Origin: Betaproteobacteria bacterium
Lineage (GTDB): Bacteria > Pseudomonadota > Gammaproteobacteria > Burkholderiales > SG8-41
NCBI GenBank assembly: GCA_900299145.1
Contig: OMIN01000012.1
Coordinates: 1-64,000 of the forward strand
Direction of reading: 5' to 3'
Length of the DNA: 64,000 bases
Shown in pieces: positions 43,552-51,958 of this stretch. A program made the position numbers and the translations under genes. Every line of letters begins with the position of its first letter. Position 1 is the stretch's first letter. The notes under the pieces were generated by a model that was not told where the DNA came from, made no database searches, and was given only the letters and a program-made list of their open reading frames with translations.

Positions 43552-44535
43552 ATGATGGCGATCATGAAAAGCCCATTTGCCGTTTACTGGTGCGTTGTTT
43601 TCGGCCTTGCTGCCTTGCCAGCGGCCTACGCGCAGCCTTACCCGGCAAAGCCCGTGCGCATCATCTCGCCCTTCGCGCCGGGTGGCCCGACGGACCTGCT
43701 GTCGCGCCCGGTGGGCGCGAAGCTGCATGAGGCACTGGGCCAGCCATTCATTGTCGATTACAAGGCCGGGGCAGCGGGCGCCATCGGCGCGGAATATGTG
43801 GCCAAGGCCGCGCCCGATGGCTACACCATTCTCGTCATTACCGGGTCTTTTACGGCGGCGCCGGCCACCACGGCGGTGCTGCCCTATGATTCGTTAAAGG
43901 ATCTGACGGGCGTGTCGCCGCTGGCGCGCGGGCATTCAGTGCTGGTGGTAAACTCGCGCACGCCGGTGCAAAGCGTGAAAGACCTGGTGGCACTGGCCAA
44001 AGCCCAGCCGGGCAAACTGAATTACGCGTCCGCCGGCCCCGGCAGCATCATTCATCTGGGCATGGAGCGCTTCAAGCTCATGGCAAAAATCGACGTGCTG
44101 CACGTGCCATACAAGGGCGTTGCGCCGGCGATGCAGGATTTGATCGGCGGCTACGTCGACCTGATGTTTGTCGGCACGTCGCCCGCGGTAGGCCACATCC
44201 GCGCCGGCAAGTTACGTCTGGTCGCCATTGCCGGCCCGCAGCGCTCCGATGCCTTTCCCGGAACGCCCGCCGTGGCGGAATTCGGCTATCCCGGTTTTGA
44301 AATTACCTCCACCTACGGCTTTCTCGCCCCCGCCGCCACGCCGCGCGCCATCATTTCACGTCTGAATGAAGCCACCGGCAAGGCGCTCTCGCAAGCCGAC
44401 ATCAAAAGGGCCTACGCCTCGTTCGGCGTGGACGTGTGGATTGATTCCGCCGAGCGCTACACGGCGTGGATCGGCGAGGACATCGCACGCTGGATCGCCG
44501 TGGCGAAAGCGATCAAATTTCAGCCGGGCGCTTGA
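43552..44535 (+). CDS. Bug/TctC-family periplasmic solute receptor (8)
   Basis: MKSPFAVYWCVVFGLAALPAAYAQ is the leader (ATG at 43564 is possible instead of 43552), then PYPAKPVRIISPFAPGGPTDLLSRPVGAKL, VDYKAGAAGAIGAEYVAKAAPDGYTILVI, NYASAGPGSIIHLGMERFKLMAK and VPYKGVAPAMQDLIGGYVDLMF. VDYKAG in place of VDNRxG is unusual in the second ligand loop. It runs towards an amidohydrolase gene and away from the hydrolase; a common substrate of the three is conceivable but not shown. Confidence 0.9.
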   Translation: MMAIMKSPFAVYWCVVFGLAALPAAYAQPYPAKPVRIISPFAPGGPTDLLSRPVGAKLHEALGQPFIVDYKAGAAGAIGAEYVAKAAPDGYTILVITGSFTAAPATTAVLPYDSLKDLTGVSPLARGHSVLVVNSRTPVQSVKDLVALAKAQPGKLNYASAGPGSIIHLGMERFKLMAKIDVLHVPYKGVAPAMQDLIGGYVDLMFVGTSPAVGHIRAGKLRLVAIAGPQRSDAFPGTPAVAEFGYPGFEITSTYGFLAPAATPRAIISRLNEATGKALSQADIKRAYASFGVDVWIDSAERYTAWIGEDIARWIAVAKAIKFQPGA

Positions 44536-44542
44536 TCAACGG

Positions 44543-45796
44543 CTAACGGTTTACTGGCGCGGCGTTCTTCACCACTTTGCCGCCGCGCATCACAAACACC
44601 ACGCGCGTTAGCACGGTAATGTCCTTTAACGGGTCGCCGTCGACGGCGATAATGTCCGCTTCCATGCCCTGCGCAATCGCACCCACGCTTTGCGCGAGGC
44701 CCAGCGAATCGGCCGCCACTGAAGTAGTGGACAGTATGGCTGCCATGGGGTCCATGCCTGCCTCCTTGACGCGGTAAATGGTTTCGCGCGCGTTTTGCCC
44801 GAAAGCGCCAGCAACAGCGTCGGTACCCATGATGATCTTGAGTTTGGGAAACTTCAGCGCGCGCTTGAACATTTCACGCTTGATGGGGATGCCTTTTTCC
44901 GTAAATGCAAAACCGATCTCGCTGAAATCCGGCCGCGTGCCGAGGTATTCCTTTTTGAATTCGATGTAGTTCTGAGACACCAGCCCGATATTGGGCTCGA
45001 AGAACATGCCGCGCTCGGCGAGCACTTCCATTTCCGTATCGGTAAGATAGGCGCCGTGGGCGATGGCGTTGCAGCCGGCCTTGGCCGCGGCGATGGTGGA
45101 CGAAGGCGAGTGCGCATGCACCCAACTGCGTTTACCGAGTGCCGCCGCTTCGCTGCACGCCGCGCGTATCTGCTCATCGGTCATGGTTTGCGGGCCGCCG
45201 ATGCGGATGCTGCCCGAGGCGAAGAGCTTGATCACATCTGCGCCCGCGGCTACCTGCTTGCGCACGAGCGCCCGGATTTCGTCGGGCGTGCCCGAGTGCT
45301 CATTAAGCGACGCATACGAGGTGAGAATACGGGGACCGGGCAGCAAACCACGCGCGATGACATTGCGTACATCCACATCGGACGCCGCGCCGATGGATTG
45401 CACTGTGGTAAAGCCCGCCATCAACATCAAGTGAGCGTTCTCGGCCGTGTGCAATGCTTTCTCTGCAGCGCTACCCTGTCCGTGGGTGGGCTTGCCGTCC
45501 TTGCCGAACCAGCGGTCCAGATGCACATGGGTATCGATCATGCCCGGCATCACGGTGATGCGCTCAAAGTCGTATGTCGCGCGCACCCCTGCCGCCGGTT
45601 GAATGCGCGCAATGCGGTTGCCTTCAACGGTAATTGCCATGTCACGCGATACACCGCCCTTCCCGTCGATCAACTGGCCGGCACGAATCACGATGGCCTG
45701 CTGCGACAGGGCTGACGTGGCGAACATCAGCGTGAGCAAGCCCAAGGCACGCAAGAACCTTACTGCAAGTATTTGATTTATTTGGATTTTCATCAA
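44543..45796 (-). CDS. Amidohydrolase-family protein with signal peptide
   Basis: The metal-dependent hydrolase shows VMPGMIDTHVHLDRWFG (HxH metal site), the lysine in GADVIKLFASG, SWVHAHSPSS, NAIAHGAYL and the late aspartate in IIMGTDAVAGAFG. It belongs with the imidazolonepropionase-like and prolidase-like amidohydrolases. The N-terminus MMKIQINQILAVRFLRALGLLTLMFATSALSQ has a hydrophobic segment and a plausible cleavage site, so the enzyme is probably periplasmic. Residues 3-9 are encoded by a diverged A/T-rich dispersed repeat. It is on the same strand as the Bug receptor gene behind its start (45816), and an operon of receptor and hydrolase is likely. Confidence 0.9.
   Translation of the reverse strand: MMKIQINQILAVRFLRALGLLTLMFATSALSQQAIVIRAGQLIDGKGGVSRDMAITVEGNRIARIQPAAGVRATYDFERITVMPGMIDTHVHLDRWFGKDGKPTHGQGSAAEKALHTAENAHLMLMAGFTTVQSIGAASDVDVRNVIARGLLPGPRILTSYASLNEHSGTPDEIRALVRKQVAAGADVIKLFASGSIRIGGPQTMTDEQIRAACSEAAALGKRSWVHAHSPSSTIAAAKAGCNAIAHGAYLTDTEMEVLAERGMFFEPNIGLVSQNYIEFKKEYLGTRPDFSEIGFAFTEKGIPIKREMFKRALKFPKLKIIMGTDAVAGAFGQNARETIYRVKEAGMDPMAAILSTTSVAADSLGLAQSVGAIAQGMEADIIAVDGDPLKDITVLTRVVFVMRGGKVVKNAAPVNR
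45766..45786 (-). repeat. A/T-rich dispersed repeat, copy 12 (start of amidohydrolase)
   Basis: On the minus strand TCCAAATAAATCAAATACTTG, a diverged copy. It codes for the residues just after the start codon of the amidohydrolase, ahead of its hydrophobic segment. Confidence 0.6.
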
Positions 45797-45815
45797 CTTC
45801 CCCCTGTGATGCGCG

Positions 45816-46781
45816 TCAGTCCAGCGTCGCCCCCGAATCCTTCACCACCTTTGCCCACTTCACGATGTCGCTGCGGATCACTTTCGCAAACTCTTCGGGC
45901 GACCACGGCGCGGGGATCGCGCCTTGTGCGGCAAATCTTTCAGCCATGTCTTTTTGCGTCAGTAGCTGATTCACGTCCGTGTTGATTTTTTTGACGATGG
46001 CGGGCGGCGTGCCGCCTGTGGTCAGAATGCCGAACCACGGCGTGACGACAAAGCCCGCGAAGCCCTGCTCGATCATGGTCGGCACGTCTTTCAGTGCATC
46101 GAGGCGTCTTTCGGTGGTCACCGCCAGCGGGCGAATGAGCCCGCCGCGGATCTGGCCGATCACCGACGGCATGCTGCCAAAGGCAAGTTGCACCTCGTTG
46201 GCGATGATGTTGGTCACCGCGATGGCGATGCCGCGATAAGGCACGTGCGTCAGTTGCACGCCCCCGGCCGTGGCGATCATCGGCCCGATCAGATGATTGA
46301 CGGTGCCGTTGCCCGCGGAACCGTATTTCAGATACCCCGGCTTGGCCTTCGCCAGCGCCATCAGTTCCTGCATGCCCTTCGCGGGCACGTTGTTGCCGGC
46401 AACCACCACATACGGCACCACCGCTAGATTCGCCGTGGGCTCGAAACTTTTCACCGGGTCCCACGAGAGATTTTTGTAGAGCACCGGGTTGATCGCATGC
46501 GTGCCGGGAAAGCCCAGCACCCACGTGTACCCATCCGGCGCGGCCTTGGCGGTGAGCTCGGTGCCGATATTGCCGCCCGCACCCACGCGGTTGTCGACCA
46601 CCACCTGCTGCGGCCATTGTTCAGTGAGCTTTTGCGCGACGATGCGAGACAGCACGTCGGAAGCGCCCCCGGGCGCCTGCGGCACAATGAAGCGCACCGG
46701 CCTGGCGGGGTAAGTCTGCGCGTGCGCGGCGCCGGCAGCCAGCGCCAGCATCAACACGCAACCATTCGTGACGGATTTCAT
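45816..46781 (-). CDS. Bug/TctC-family periplasmic solute receptor (9)
   Basis: The start at 46781 has GGAG at a fitting distance and yields MKSVTNGCVLMLALAAGAAHAQ, then TYPARPVRFIVPQAPGGASDVLSRIVAQ, VVDNRVGAGGNIGTELTAKAAPDGYTWVLG, KYGSAGNGTVNHLIGPMIATAGG and VPYRGIAIAVTNIIANEVQLAF. The frame extends to 46931, but that part overlaps the dioxygenase gene. It lies between the TauD-like gene upstream and the amidohydrolase gene downstream, all on the minus strand with short gaps: a three-gene unit of dioxygenase, receptor and hydrolase. Confidence 0.9.
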   Translation of the reverse strand: MKSVTNGCVLMLALAAGAAHAQTYPARPVRFIVPQAPGGASDVLSRIVAQKLTEQWPQQVVVDNRVGAGGNIGTELTAKAAPDGYTWVLGFPGTHAINPVLYKNLSWDPVKSFEPTANLAVVPYVVVAGNNVPAKGMQELMALAKAKPGYLKYGSAGNGTVNHLIGPMIATAGGVQLTHVPYRGIAIAVTNIIANEVQLAFGSMPSVIGQIRGGLIRPLAVTTERRLDALKDVPTMIEQGFAGFVVTPWFGILTTGGTPPAIVKKINTDVNQLLTQKDMAERFAAQGAIPAPWSPEEFAKVIRSDIVKWAKVVKDSGATLD

Positions 46782-46807
46782 CGTTGCTTTCTCCAGAAGA
46801 TTGTTTG

Positions 46808-47641
46808 CTAGCGCGGCCGGTCGCCCTGCAGCGTAATGCGATGCATGATGCGCCGGTGGCCGTGGTAATCGTTGATCGGGTAGTGCAGCGCCGCGCGGTT
46901 GTCCCACAGCGCCAGCGACCCCACGCGCCACTGAAAGCGGCAGGTAAACTCGGCCTTGATCTGATGTTGATGCAAAAAATTCAGCAACGGCGCGCTTTCT
47001 TCTTCAGTCCAGCCTTCGAAGCGCGCCGTGTGGCCGATGTTGATGTACAGCGCCTTGCGTCCCGTTTCCGGATGCGTGCGCACCACCGGGTGCGCCACCT
47101 CGAACACCTGATTGGCTTTGGCGCCAGGGCTGTTGGCCATGCGGTCTTCGCGTGATTTCGACACGTCGGCCTTGGCGCTGCAGCTCACGCCTTTTAACGT
47201 GGACAGGGTTTGTTTCAGGCCTTCCGACAACGCCTCATACGCGAGATACTGATTGGCGAACATCGTATCGCCACCCTGCGGCGGCACTTCCCGCGCGATC
47301 AGAAACGTGGCCATCGGCGGCTTTTCAAGATAAGTGGTGTCCGAATGCCAGATGCCGCCAAAATTGATGCGGTCGTGCTCCAGCTTCACCACCGGCGTGA
47401 TCACCGGAAAGCCCTCGATGCCGCTGATGAACGGATACTCCACGGGCTCACCAAAGCGCCCGGCGAACGCCAGATACTGCGCACTTGAAAGATCCTGATC
47501 GCGAAAAAAAATCACCACGTGCTCGTTCCACGCACGACGGATTTCGGCGATAGTGTCGTCTGACAGTTCGCGCCGCAAATCGACACCGCCGATTTCGGCG
47601 CCGATGCCTCCGGCAATCTTGGTCACGGTAATGCCCGGCAT
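46808..47641 (-). CDS. TauD/TfdA-family 2-oxoglutarate- and Fe(II)-dependent dioxygenase
   Basis: 277 residues. Iron ligands are in GGIWHSDTTYLEKPP (His-x-Asp) and the C-terminal NDYHGHRRIMHRITLQGDRP, whose arginine binds 2-oxoglutarate. The N-terminal GITVTKIAGGIGAEIGGVDL is typical. Relatives cleave taurine, 2,4-D, alkylsulfates and similar compounds; the substrate cannot be read. The start MPGITVTK at 47641 has GGAGGGAGAATC upstream and is preferred to 47665. Likely cotranscribed with the receptor behind it. Cytoplasmic. Confidence 0.93.
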   Translation of the reverse strand: MPGITVTKIAGGIGAEIGGVDLRRELSDDTIAEIRRAWNEHVVIFFRDQDLSSAQYLAFAGRFGEPVEYPFISGIEGFPVITPVVKLEHDRINFGGIWHSDTTYLEKPPMATFLIAREVPPQGGDTMFANQYLAYEALSEGLKQTLSTLKGVSCSAKADVSKSREDRMANSPGAKANQVFEVAHPVVRTHPETGRKALYINIGHTARFEGWTEEESAPLLNFLHQHQIKAEFTCRFQWRVGSLALWDNRAALHYPINDYHGHRRIMHRITLQGDRPR

Positions 47642-47728
47642 GATTCTCCCTCCACGCGTTCTCACTCTGGCGCGCAGTATACCGGAGGCGCGGTTATAAT
47701 TTCCCGCACGCCATTGGAGGGCGCCGCC

Positions 47729-48286
47729 ATGACTTATCGATTTTTCCGTCTGTTTTACCTTGCCCTGTTGTTGTTAACTGCCGCAGGTTGCGCCACGCAC
47801 AACACCGTGAGCGACGGCGACGATAGCCGGCTGATGTTAAAGGGCCACGATCCGGTCAGTTATTTCACCGCGGGCAAGCCATTGCCCGGCCGCCCTGACC
47901 TTAAAATGGATCACGAAGGGGTCACGTATCGCTTCGCCAACGAAGCCAACCTGGCGCAGTTTCGCGCCGCGCCGGATAAATTCAAGCCACAGTACAACGG
48001 CTTTTGCTCCAACGGCATGGTGTATGCGATTCCGCTGGGCGGCAACCACGACACGTTCAAGATCATCAACGGCAGGCTCTTCATGTTCGGCGGTGAAGGG
48101 TCGAAAAAATATTTTGAGATGGACGAGGCGCGCAATTTGCAGCTCGCTGAAAACTACTGGAAGACCGAGGTGCAAGGCAGCGTGCCGCGCCTTCAATCGT
48201 GGAAGCGGCTGCTGTTTAAAGTGCCGCATTACAAAACCAACCGCGAGCTGGCGGCAGAATACGAAGCGCGGCAAGGCAAAAAGTAG
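47729..48286 (+). CDS. YHS-domain lipoprotein
   Basis: The leader MTYRFFRLFYLALLLLTAAGC carries a lipobox, so the mature protein is membrane-anchored on the periplasmic side. The remainder has a YHS domain, seen as LMLKGHDPVSYFTAGKPLPGRPDLKMDHEGVTYRFANEANLAQFRAAPDKFKPQYNGFCSNGM, found in proteins thought to bind metals. The ATG at 47729 has GGAGG eight bases before. It is divergent from the dioxygenase gene and is followed by a dispersed repeat and pdxH on the same strand. Confidence 0.88.
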   Translation: MTYRFFRLFYLALLLLTAAGCATHNTVSDGDDSRLMLKGHDPVSYFTAGKPLPGRPDLKMDHEGVTYRFANEANLAQFRAAPDKFKPQYNGFCSNGMVYAIPLGGNHDTFKIINGRLFMFGGEGSKKYFEMDEARNLQLAENYWKTEVQGSVPRLQSWKRLLFKVPHYKTNRELAAEYEARQGKK

Positions 48287-48298
48287 TCATAAGAATAG

Positions 48299-48320
48299 TC
48301 AATAAAAACAAATAATTACG
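48299..48320 (+). repeat. A/T-rich dispersed repeat, copy 13
   Basis: TCAATAAAAACAAATAATTACG between the YHS lipoprotein gene and pdxH, 20 bp before the pdxH start, A-rich on the sense strand. Confidence 0.85.
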
Positions 48321-48339
48321 TTAGCGGTCGTCGATAACC

Positions 48340-49017
48340 ATGCTTGATCTTGCCCGCGTGCGCCAAGAGTACATGCGCGACGGCCTCGACGAAAAAGATG
48401 TGCTCGCTGACCCGCTTGCGCAGTTCGCACGCTGGTTCGATGACGCGCAAAAAGCCGATCTGATAATGCCCAACGCGATGTCGCTCGCGACCGTATCGGC
48501 GGACGGCAAACCATCGTCGCGCGTGGGGCTGCTTAAAGGTGTCGATGAGGGTCTTGGCGGTCTCGGTGGTCTCAGTGGTCATAGCGGCGGCTTCGTGTTT
48601 TACACCGATTACGATAGCCGCAAGGGCCGCGAGATCGCCGGCAATAATCACGCCTCACTGCTGTTCGCGTGGCTGCCGCTGGAACGCCAAGTTCGCATCG
48701 ACGGCACGCTCGAAAAAGTGAGCGCCGCCGAATCCGATGCCTATTTCGCCACGCGCCCTTTGGGCAGCCGCCACGCCGCGATTGCCTCGCCGCAAAGCGA
48801 AGTGGTCAGCGGCCGCGCGGCGCTGGAAGCCCGATTTATCGAGGCTGCGGCAGCGGGCGGCGAAAGCCCACCGCGCCCGGCGCACTGGGGCGGTTACCGG
48901 CTGACGCCGGTTGAGATCGAATTCTGGCAGGGCCGCGAAAACCGGCTGCATGACCGGCTGCTGTACTCGCGCATGGCCGCTGGTGCGCAGTGGCAGATTC
49001 AGCGGCTGGCGCCTTGA
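48340..49017 (+). CDS. pdxH: Pyridoxamine 5'-phosphate oxidase with a repeat-derived insertion
   Basis: FMN enzyme that makes pyridoxal 5'-phosphate. [87 protein letters not shown] and the C-terminal [28 protein letters not shown] and RLAP are all present. Between VDE and GGFVFYT, where homologs go straight from (F/V)DE to (R)GFVFYT, stand about twelve extra residues ([13 protein letters not shown]) encoded by four 9-bp units at 48550-48585. This site lies in a surface loop near the FMN-binding strand, so the enzyme may still fold; activity is not certain. Confidence 0.95.
   Translation: MLDLARVRQEYMRDGLDEKDVLADPLAQFARWFDDAQKADLIMPNAMSLATVSADGKPSSRVGLLKGVDEGLGGLGGLSGHSGGFVFYTDYDSRKGREIAGNNHASLLFAWLPLERQVRIDGTLEKVSAAESDAYFATRPLGSRHAAIASPQSEVVSGRAALEARFIEAAAAGGESPPRPAHWGGYRLTPVEIEFWQGRENRLHDRLLYSRMAAGAQWQIQRLAP
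48550..48585. repeat. Four 9-bp units inside pdxH, in frame
   Basis: GGTCTTGGC, GGTCTCGGT, GGTCTCAGT and GGTCATAGC, translated as a Gly/Leu/Ser loop within pdxH. Confidence 0.88.
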
Positions 49018-49062
49018 GAGGACTGAGTATCCAGCAGCACGCAGTTAATCAATCCCCGTGCA

Positions 49063-50055
49063 TTACAGAATCTGCCTGCCTACCCACCACGCGATGGCGG
49101 CCACGAACGCCGAGCACGGAATGGTGAGTACCCACGCCCACACCAGATTGCCCGCCACGCCCCAGCGCACGGCGTTAAAGCGCTGCGCGGAACCCACACC
49201 GACAATGGCGCCGGTGATGGTGTGCGTGGTGGACACGGGGATACCCAGTCCCGTCGCCATAAACAGTGTCATCGCGCCGCCGGTTTCCGCGCAGCAACCA
49301 TGAAAGGGCTTTAACTTGGTGAGGCGCTGGCCCATGGTTTTCACAATGCGCCAGCCGCCGAACAGCGTGCCAAGCGCAATGGTGATGTAGCAGGACACCA
49401 GCACCCACATCGGCAGCGGCTCTTTCGCGCCGGTGGCGCCATAAGCGATCAACAACATCCAGATGATGCCGGCGGTTTTTTGCGCGTCGTTGCCACCGTG
49501 GCCGAGCGAGTACATCGAAGCGGACACCAATTGCAGGCGGCGCGACCATCGGTCGACCCTGCTTGGCGTGCTGCGAAACACCAGATGCGAGAACACCACC
49601 ATCAACGTGGAAGCGAGCAAAAACCCGACCAATGGCGAAATCAGGATAAACGCCACCACCTTGGTGATACCGCTCGCCACCAGCGAGCCGGTGCCGACCT
49701 TGGCCACCGCCGCGCCGATCAACCCGCCGATCAGGGCGTGCGACGAACTCGACGGAATGCCGTAATACCAGGTGATGATATTCCAGGTGATCGCACCGAT
49801 CAGCGCGCCGAACACCACGTAATGATCGATGATGCCCGGATCGACTATGCCCTTGCCAACAGTCGTGGCAACTTTTACCTGAAAAATGAACAGCGCAATA
49901 AAGTTGAACGCCGCCGCCATCGCCACCGCCTGCGTGGGCTTTAACACCCCGGTGGAAACCACTGTTGCGATCGAATTTGCGGCATCATGAAAGCCGTTCA
50001 TGAAATCGAAGGCGAGCGCCACGATGACCAGAAACACCAGCACTTCGAAGCTCAT
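49063..50055 (-). CDS. PiT-family inorganic phosphate transporter
   Basis: Low-affinity phosphate symporter. The PiT signatures are DFMNGFHDAANSIATVVSTGVL near the N-terminus and GHGGNDAQKTAGIIWMLLIAYG in the second repeat; ITWYYGIPSSSSHALIGGLIGAAVAKVG and GLGIPVSTTHTITGAIVGVGSA form the paired half-sites. About ten membrane spans. The start MSFEVLVFLVIVALAFDFMNG at 50055 is preferred to 50133, which overlaps the upstream gene. It follows the DUF47 gene by 34 bp, the standard pairing. Confidence 0.95.
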   Translation of the reverse strand: MSFEVLVFLVIVALAFDFMNGFHDAANSIATVVSTGVLKPTQAVAMAAAFNFIALFIFQVKVATTVGKGIVDPGIIDHYVVFGALIGAITWNIITWYYGIPSSSSHALIGGLIGAAVAKVGTGSLVASGITKVVAFILISPLVGFLLASTLMVVFSHLVFRSTPSRVDRWSRRLQLVSASMYSLGHGGNDAQKTAGIIWMLLIAYGATGAKEPLPMWVLVSCYITIALGTLFGGWRIVKTMGQRLTKLKPFHGCCAETGGAMTLFMATGLGIPVSTTHTITGAIVGVGSAQRFNAVRWGVAGNLVWAWVLTIPCSAFVAAIAWWVGRQIL

Positions 50056-50089
50056 GCGCGTACTCCCGCCGCACGGGAAGAACGGGCCA

Positions 50090-50716
50090 TCATGAATTCT
50101 CCAGCACGATGCCTTCGATGATGTTGGCGACATCCTCGCAGCGGTCGGTGACGGTTTCCAGCAGTTCGTAGATCGCCTTCATCTTGATCAGGTGTTTCAC
50201 GTCGGTTTCGTCGCGAAAGAGCTTCGCCAGCGCGGCGCGCTCGACGTGATCGGCTTCCGATTCCAGCCGGTCGATTTCCTCGCACGCCTTGAGGATCTGC
50301 GCGGCATTGCTCATGTTCGACAACATGCGGACCGCGTTTTTGACCTGTAAGGCACAGGCTTCGCACACCTCGCCTAGCTTCCTCGTTTCCGGCGTCAACG
50401 TACGGATGTCGTAGAGAAACATCGACTGCGACACGTCTTCCATCAGATCCAGAACGTCGTCCATGCGCGTGATCAGCCGGTGAATTTCGTCGCGGTCGAG
50501 CGGCGTGATAAAGGTCTTGTGCAGCAGCTCGATGGTGGTCTGCGTGACCCTGTCCGCCTTTTTTTCAATGGTCTCGATGGCGTAGGCACGGCGCTGGATG
50601 TCATCCCCCGCCGCCATCAACGCGGCCAATTCACGTCCGCCCTGAACAATCAGCTCGGCGTGCTCGTTGAACAAATCAAAAAATTGCGCTTCCTTGGGCA
50701 TGAGACGGCCAAACAT
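50090..50716 (-). CDS. DUF47/PhoU-like regulator of the PiT transporter
   Basis: 208 residues of the PhoU-like four-helix family (DUF47): MFGRLMPKEAQFFDLFNEHAELIVQGGRELAALM, IEKKADRVTQTTIELLHKTFITPLDRDEIHRLITRMDDVLDLMEDV and KAIYELLETVTDRCEDVANIIEGIVLEN. Such proteins are encoded next to PiT transporters and bind metal and modulate phosphate uptake. The ATG at 50716 has GGAACCCCC-like sequence upstream with no strong match. The 11-bp tandem array begins 14 bp before the start codon, which may affect its translation or promoter. Confidence 0.95.
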   Translation of the reverse strand: MFGRLMPKEAQFFDLFNEHAELIVQGGRELAALMAAGDDIQRRAYAIETIEKKADRVTQTTIELLHKTFITPLDRDEIHRLITRMDDVLDLMEDVSQSMFLYDIRTLTPETRKLGEVCEACALQVKNAVRMLSNMSNAAQILKACEEIDRLESEADHVERAALAKLFRDETDVKHLIKMKAIYELLETVTDRCEDVANIIEGIVLENS

Positions 50717-51034
50717 GGAACCCCCTTATTGGCAACTGCGTGGCAACTGAGTGACAACTGCGTGGCCACAACGTGGCGGCTGCGTGGTCTTTGAATGATT
50801 ACAGCGGCGGCAGCGAACGGCGAGCACGACCGCAATTTTAAACCGCAATCCTAAAAATCAAGGCGCGTAGTGTAACGGCTTCCCGATGGTTTTGCGCGGC
50901 CTGTCGCCGCGATATAATCAACACATTGTCTGATGCGCGTGGTTCGTTGTGCGCTGTTCGCTGTTTACCACCAAGCCGTTGGCTTCCCTTTTGCTCTCAA
51001 AAGCGCTTCCCGAACGCGGTGCGCCCCTGCCATC
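50717..51034. other. 318-bp gap between divergent genes with an 11-bp tandem array
   Basis: The interval contains the promoters of the DUF47 gene and the DMT transporter gene. At 50731-50785 five 11-bp units follow each other (GGCAACTGCGT, GGCAACTGAGT, GACAACTGCGT, GGCCACAACGT, GGCGGCTGCGT). A frame reading into the DMT gene from 50933 has no conserved sequence. Confidence 0.75.
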
Positions 51035-51925
51035 GTGCACTCGCTGAATCCCCGCGCGCACCCTCGTACACTTAATGCGCTGCTCGCCTGGTACTTTGTG
51101 GCTATCTGGGGCAGCGGATTTATCGCCTCCAAGATTTCGCTGCAACACGCACCGCCCTTCACCTTTCTCAGCATGCGGTTTACGCTGGGCATTGTGTGCC
51201 TGATTCCTTTCCTGTGGCTGACGCGCCCGGCGTGGCCGGCCACGCGCATGAAGTTCGTGCACGTTGCCATTGCGGGCCTGCTGATGCACGCGATTCATCT
51301 GGGCGGCAGCCACTACACTCAGTATCTCGGCCTGTCTGCGGGCATTACTTCGGTGCTGCTGTGCATCCAGCCGGTGATCACCGCCATTATTGCCGCGCGC
51401 TGGATGAACGAGAAACTGAATCGCGCGCAGTGGCTGGGCATTATCGCCGGGCTCGCCGGCGTAACGCTGATCGTGTGGCACAAAATAGACGTGCGCGAAG
51501 CCAGCAGCGGCAGCCTTATCGCGGTGACGATTTCACTCATTGGCATCACCGCCGGGTCGCTGTATCAACGCGCGTTTTGCGCGGATGTCGATCTGCGCGC
51601 GGCGGCGCTGGTGCAGTTCGCCGCCACCCTGCTGGTGCTGGCGCCGCTGGCGTTTCTGTTCGAGGATCGCAACGTGCGCTGGTCGTGGGCGCTGGCGGGC
51701 GCGATGGTCTATCTGGTGATATTTGCTTCACTGCTGGCGGTGAGCGCGTGGCATTATCTGCTGCGCCACGGCGGCGCCACGCGCGTCACCAGCCTGATCT
51801 ACCTCACACCGGCGTTTGCCATCGTGCCGGAATTCGTGTGGTTCGGCATCACGCCCTCGCCCATCAGCTGGGTGGGCATAGTCATCACCTGCGCCGGCGT
51901 CGGCCTTGTGGCTTTTAAAAAATAG
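51035..51925 (+). CDS. EamA-family (DMT) transporter
   Basis: Inner-membrane protein with two EamA repeats of five spans each: NALLAWYFVAIWGSGFIASKISLQHAPPFTFLSMRF begins the first and GSLIAVTISLIGITAGSLYQRAF the second; RWMNEKLNRAQWLGIIAGLAGVTLIVW is the usual repeat junction. The family exports amino acids and metabolites; the substrate is unknown. The start is uncertain: GTG at 51035 is the last before TM1, and the frame is open to an ATG at 50933, whose 34 extra codons look non-native. The stop is adjacent to an A/T-rich repeat. Confidence 0.88.
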   Translation: MHSLNPRAHPRTLNALLAWYFVAIWGSGFIASKISLQHAPPFTFLSMRFTLGIVCLIPFLWLTRPAWPATRMKFVHVAIAGLLMHAIHLGGSHYTQYLGLSAGITSVLLCIQPVITAIIAARWMNEKLNRAQWLGIIAGLAGVTLIVWHKIDVREASSGSLIAVTISLIGITAGSLYQRAFCADVDLRAAALVQFAATLLVLAPLAFLFEDRNVRWSWALAGAMVYLVIFASLLAVSAWHYLLRHGGATRVTSLIYLTPAFAIVPEFVWFGITPSPISWVGIVITCAGVGLVAFKK

Positions 51926-51946
51926 TCAATAAAAACAAATAGTTAT
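51926..51946 (+). repeat. A/T-rich dispersed repeat, copy 14
   Basis: TCAATAAAAACAAATAGTTA directly follows the TAG stop of the DMT gene and precedes the MFS start by 13 bp; A-rich on the sense strand. Confidence 0.85.
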
Positions 51947-51958
51947 GATAATTCTGCT

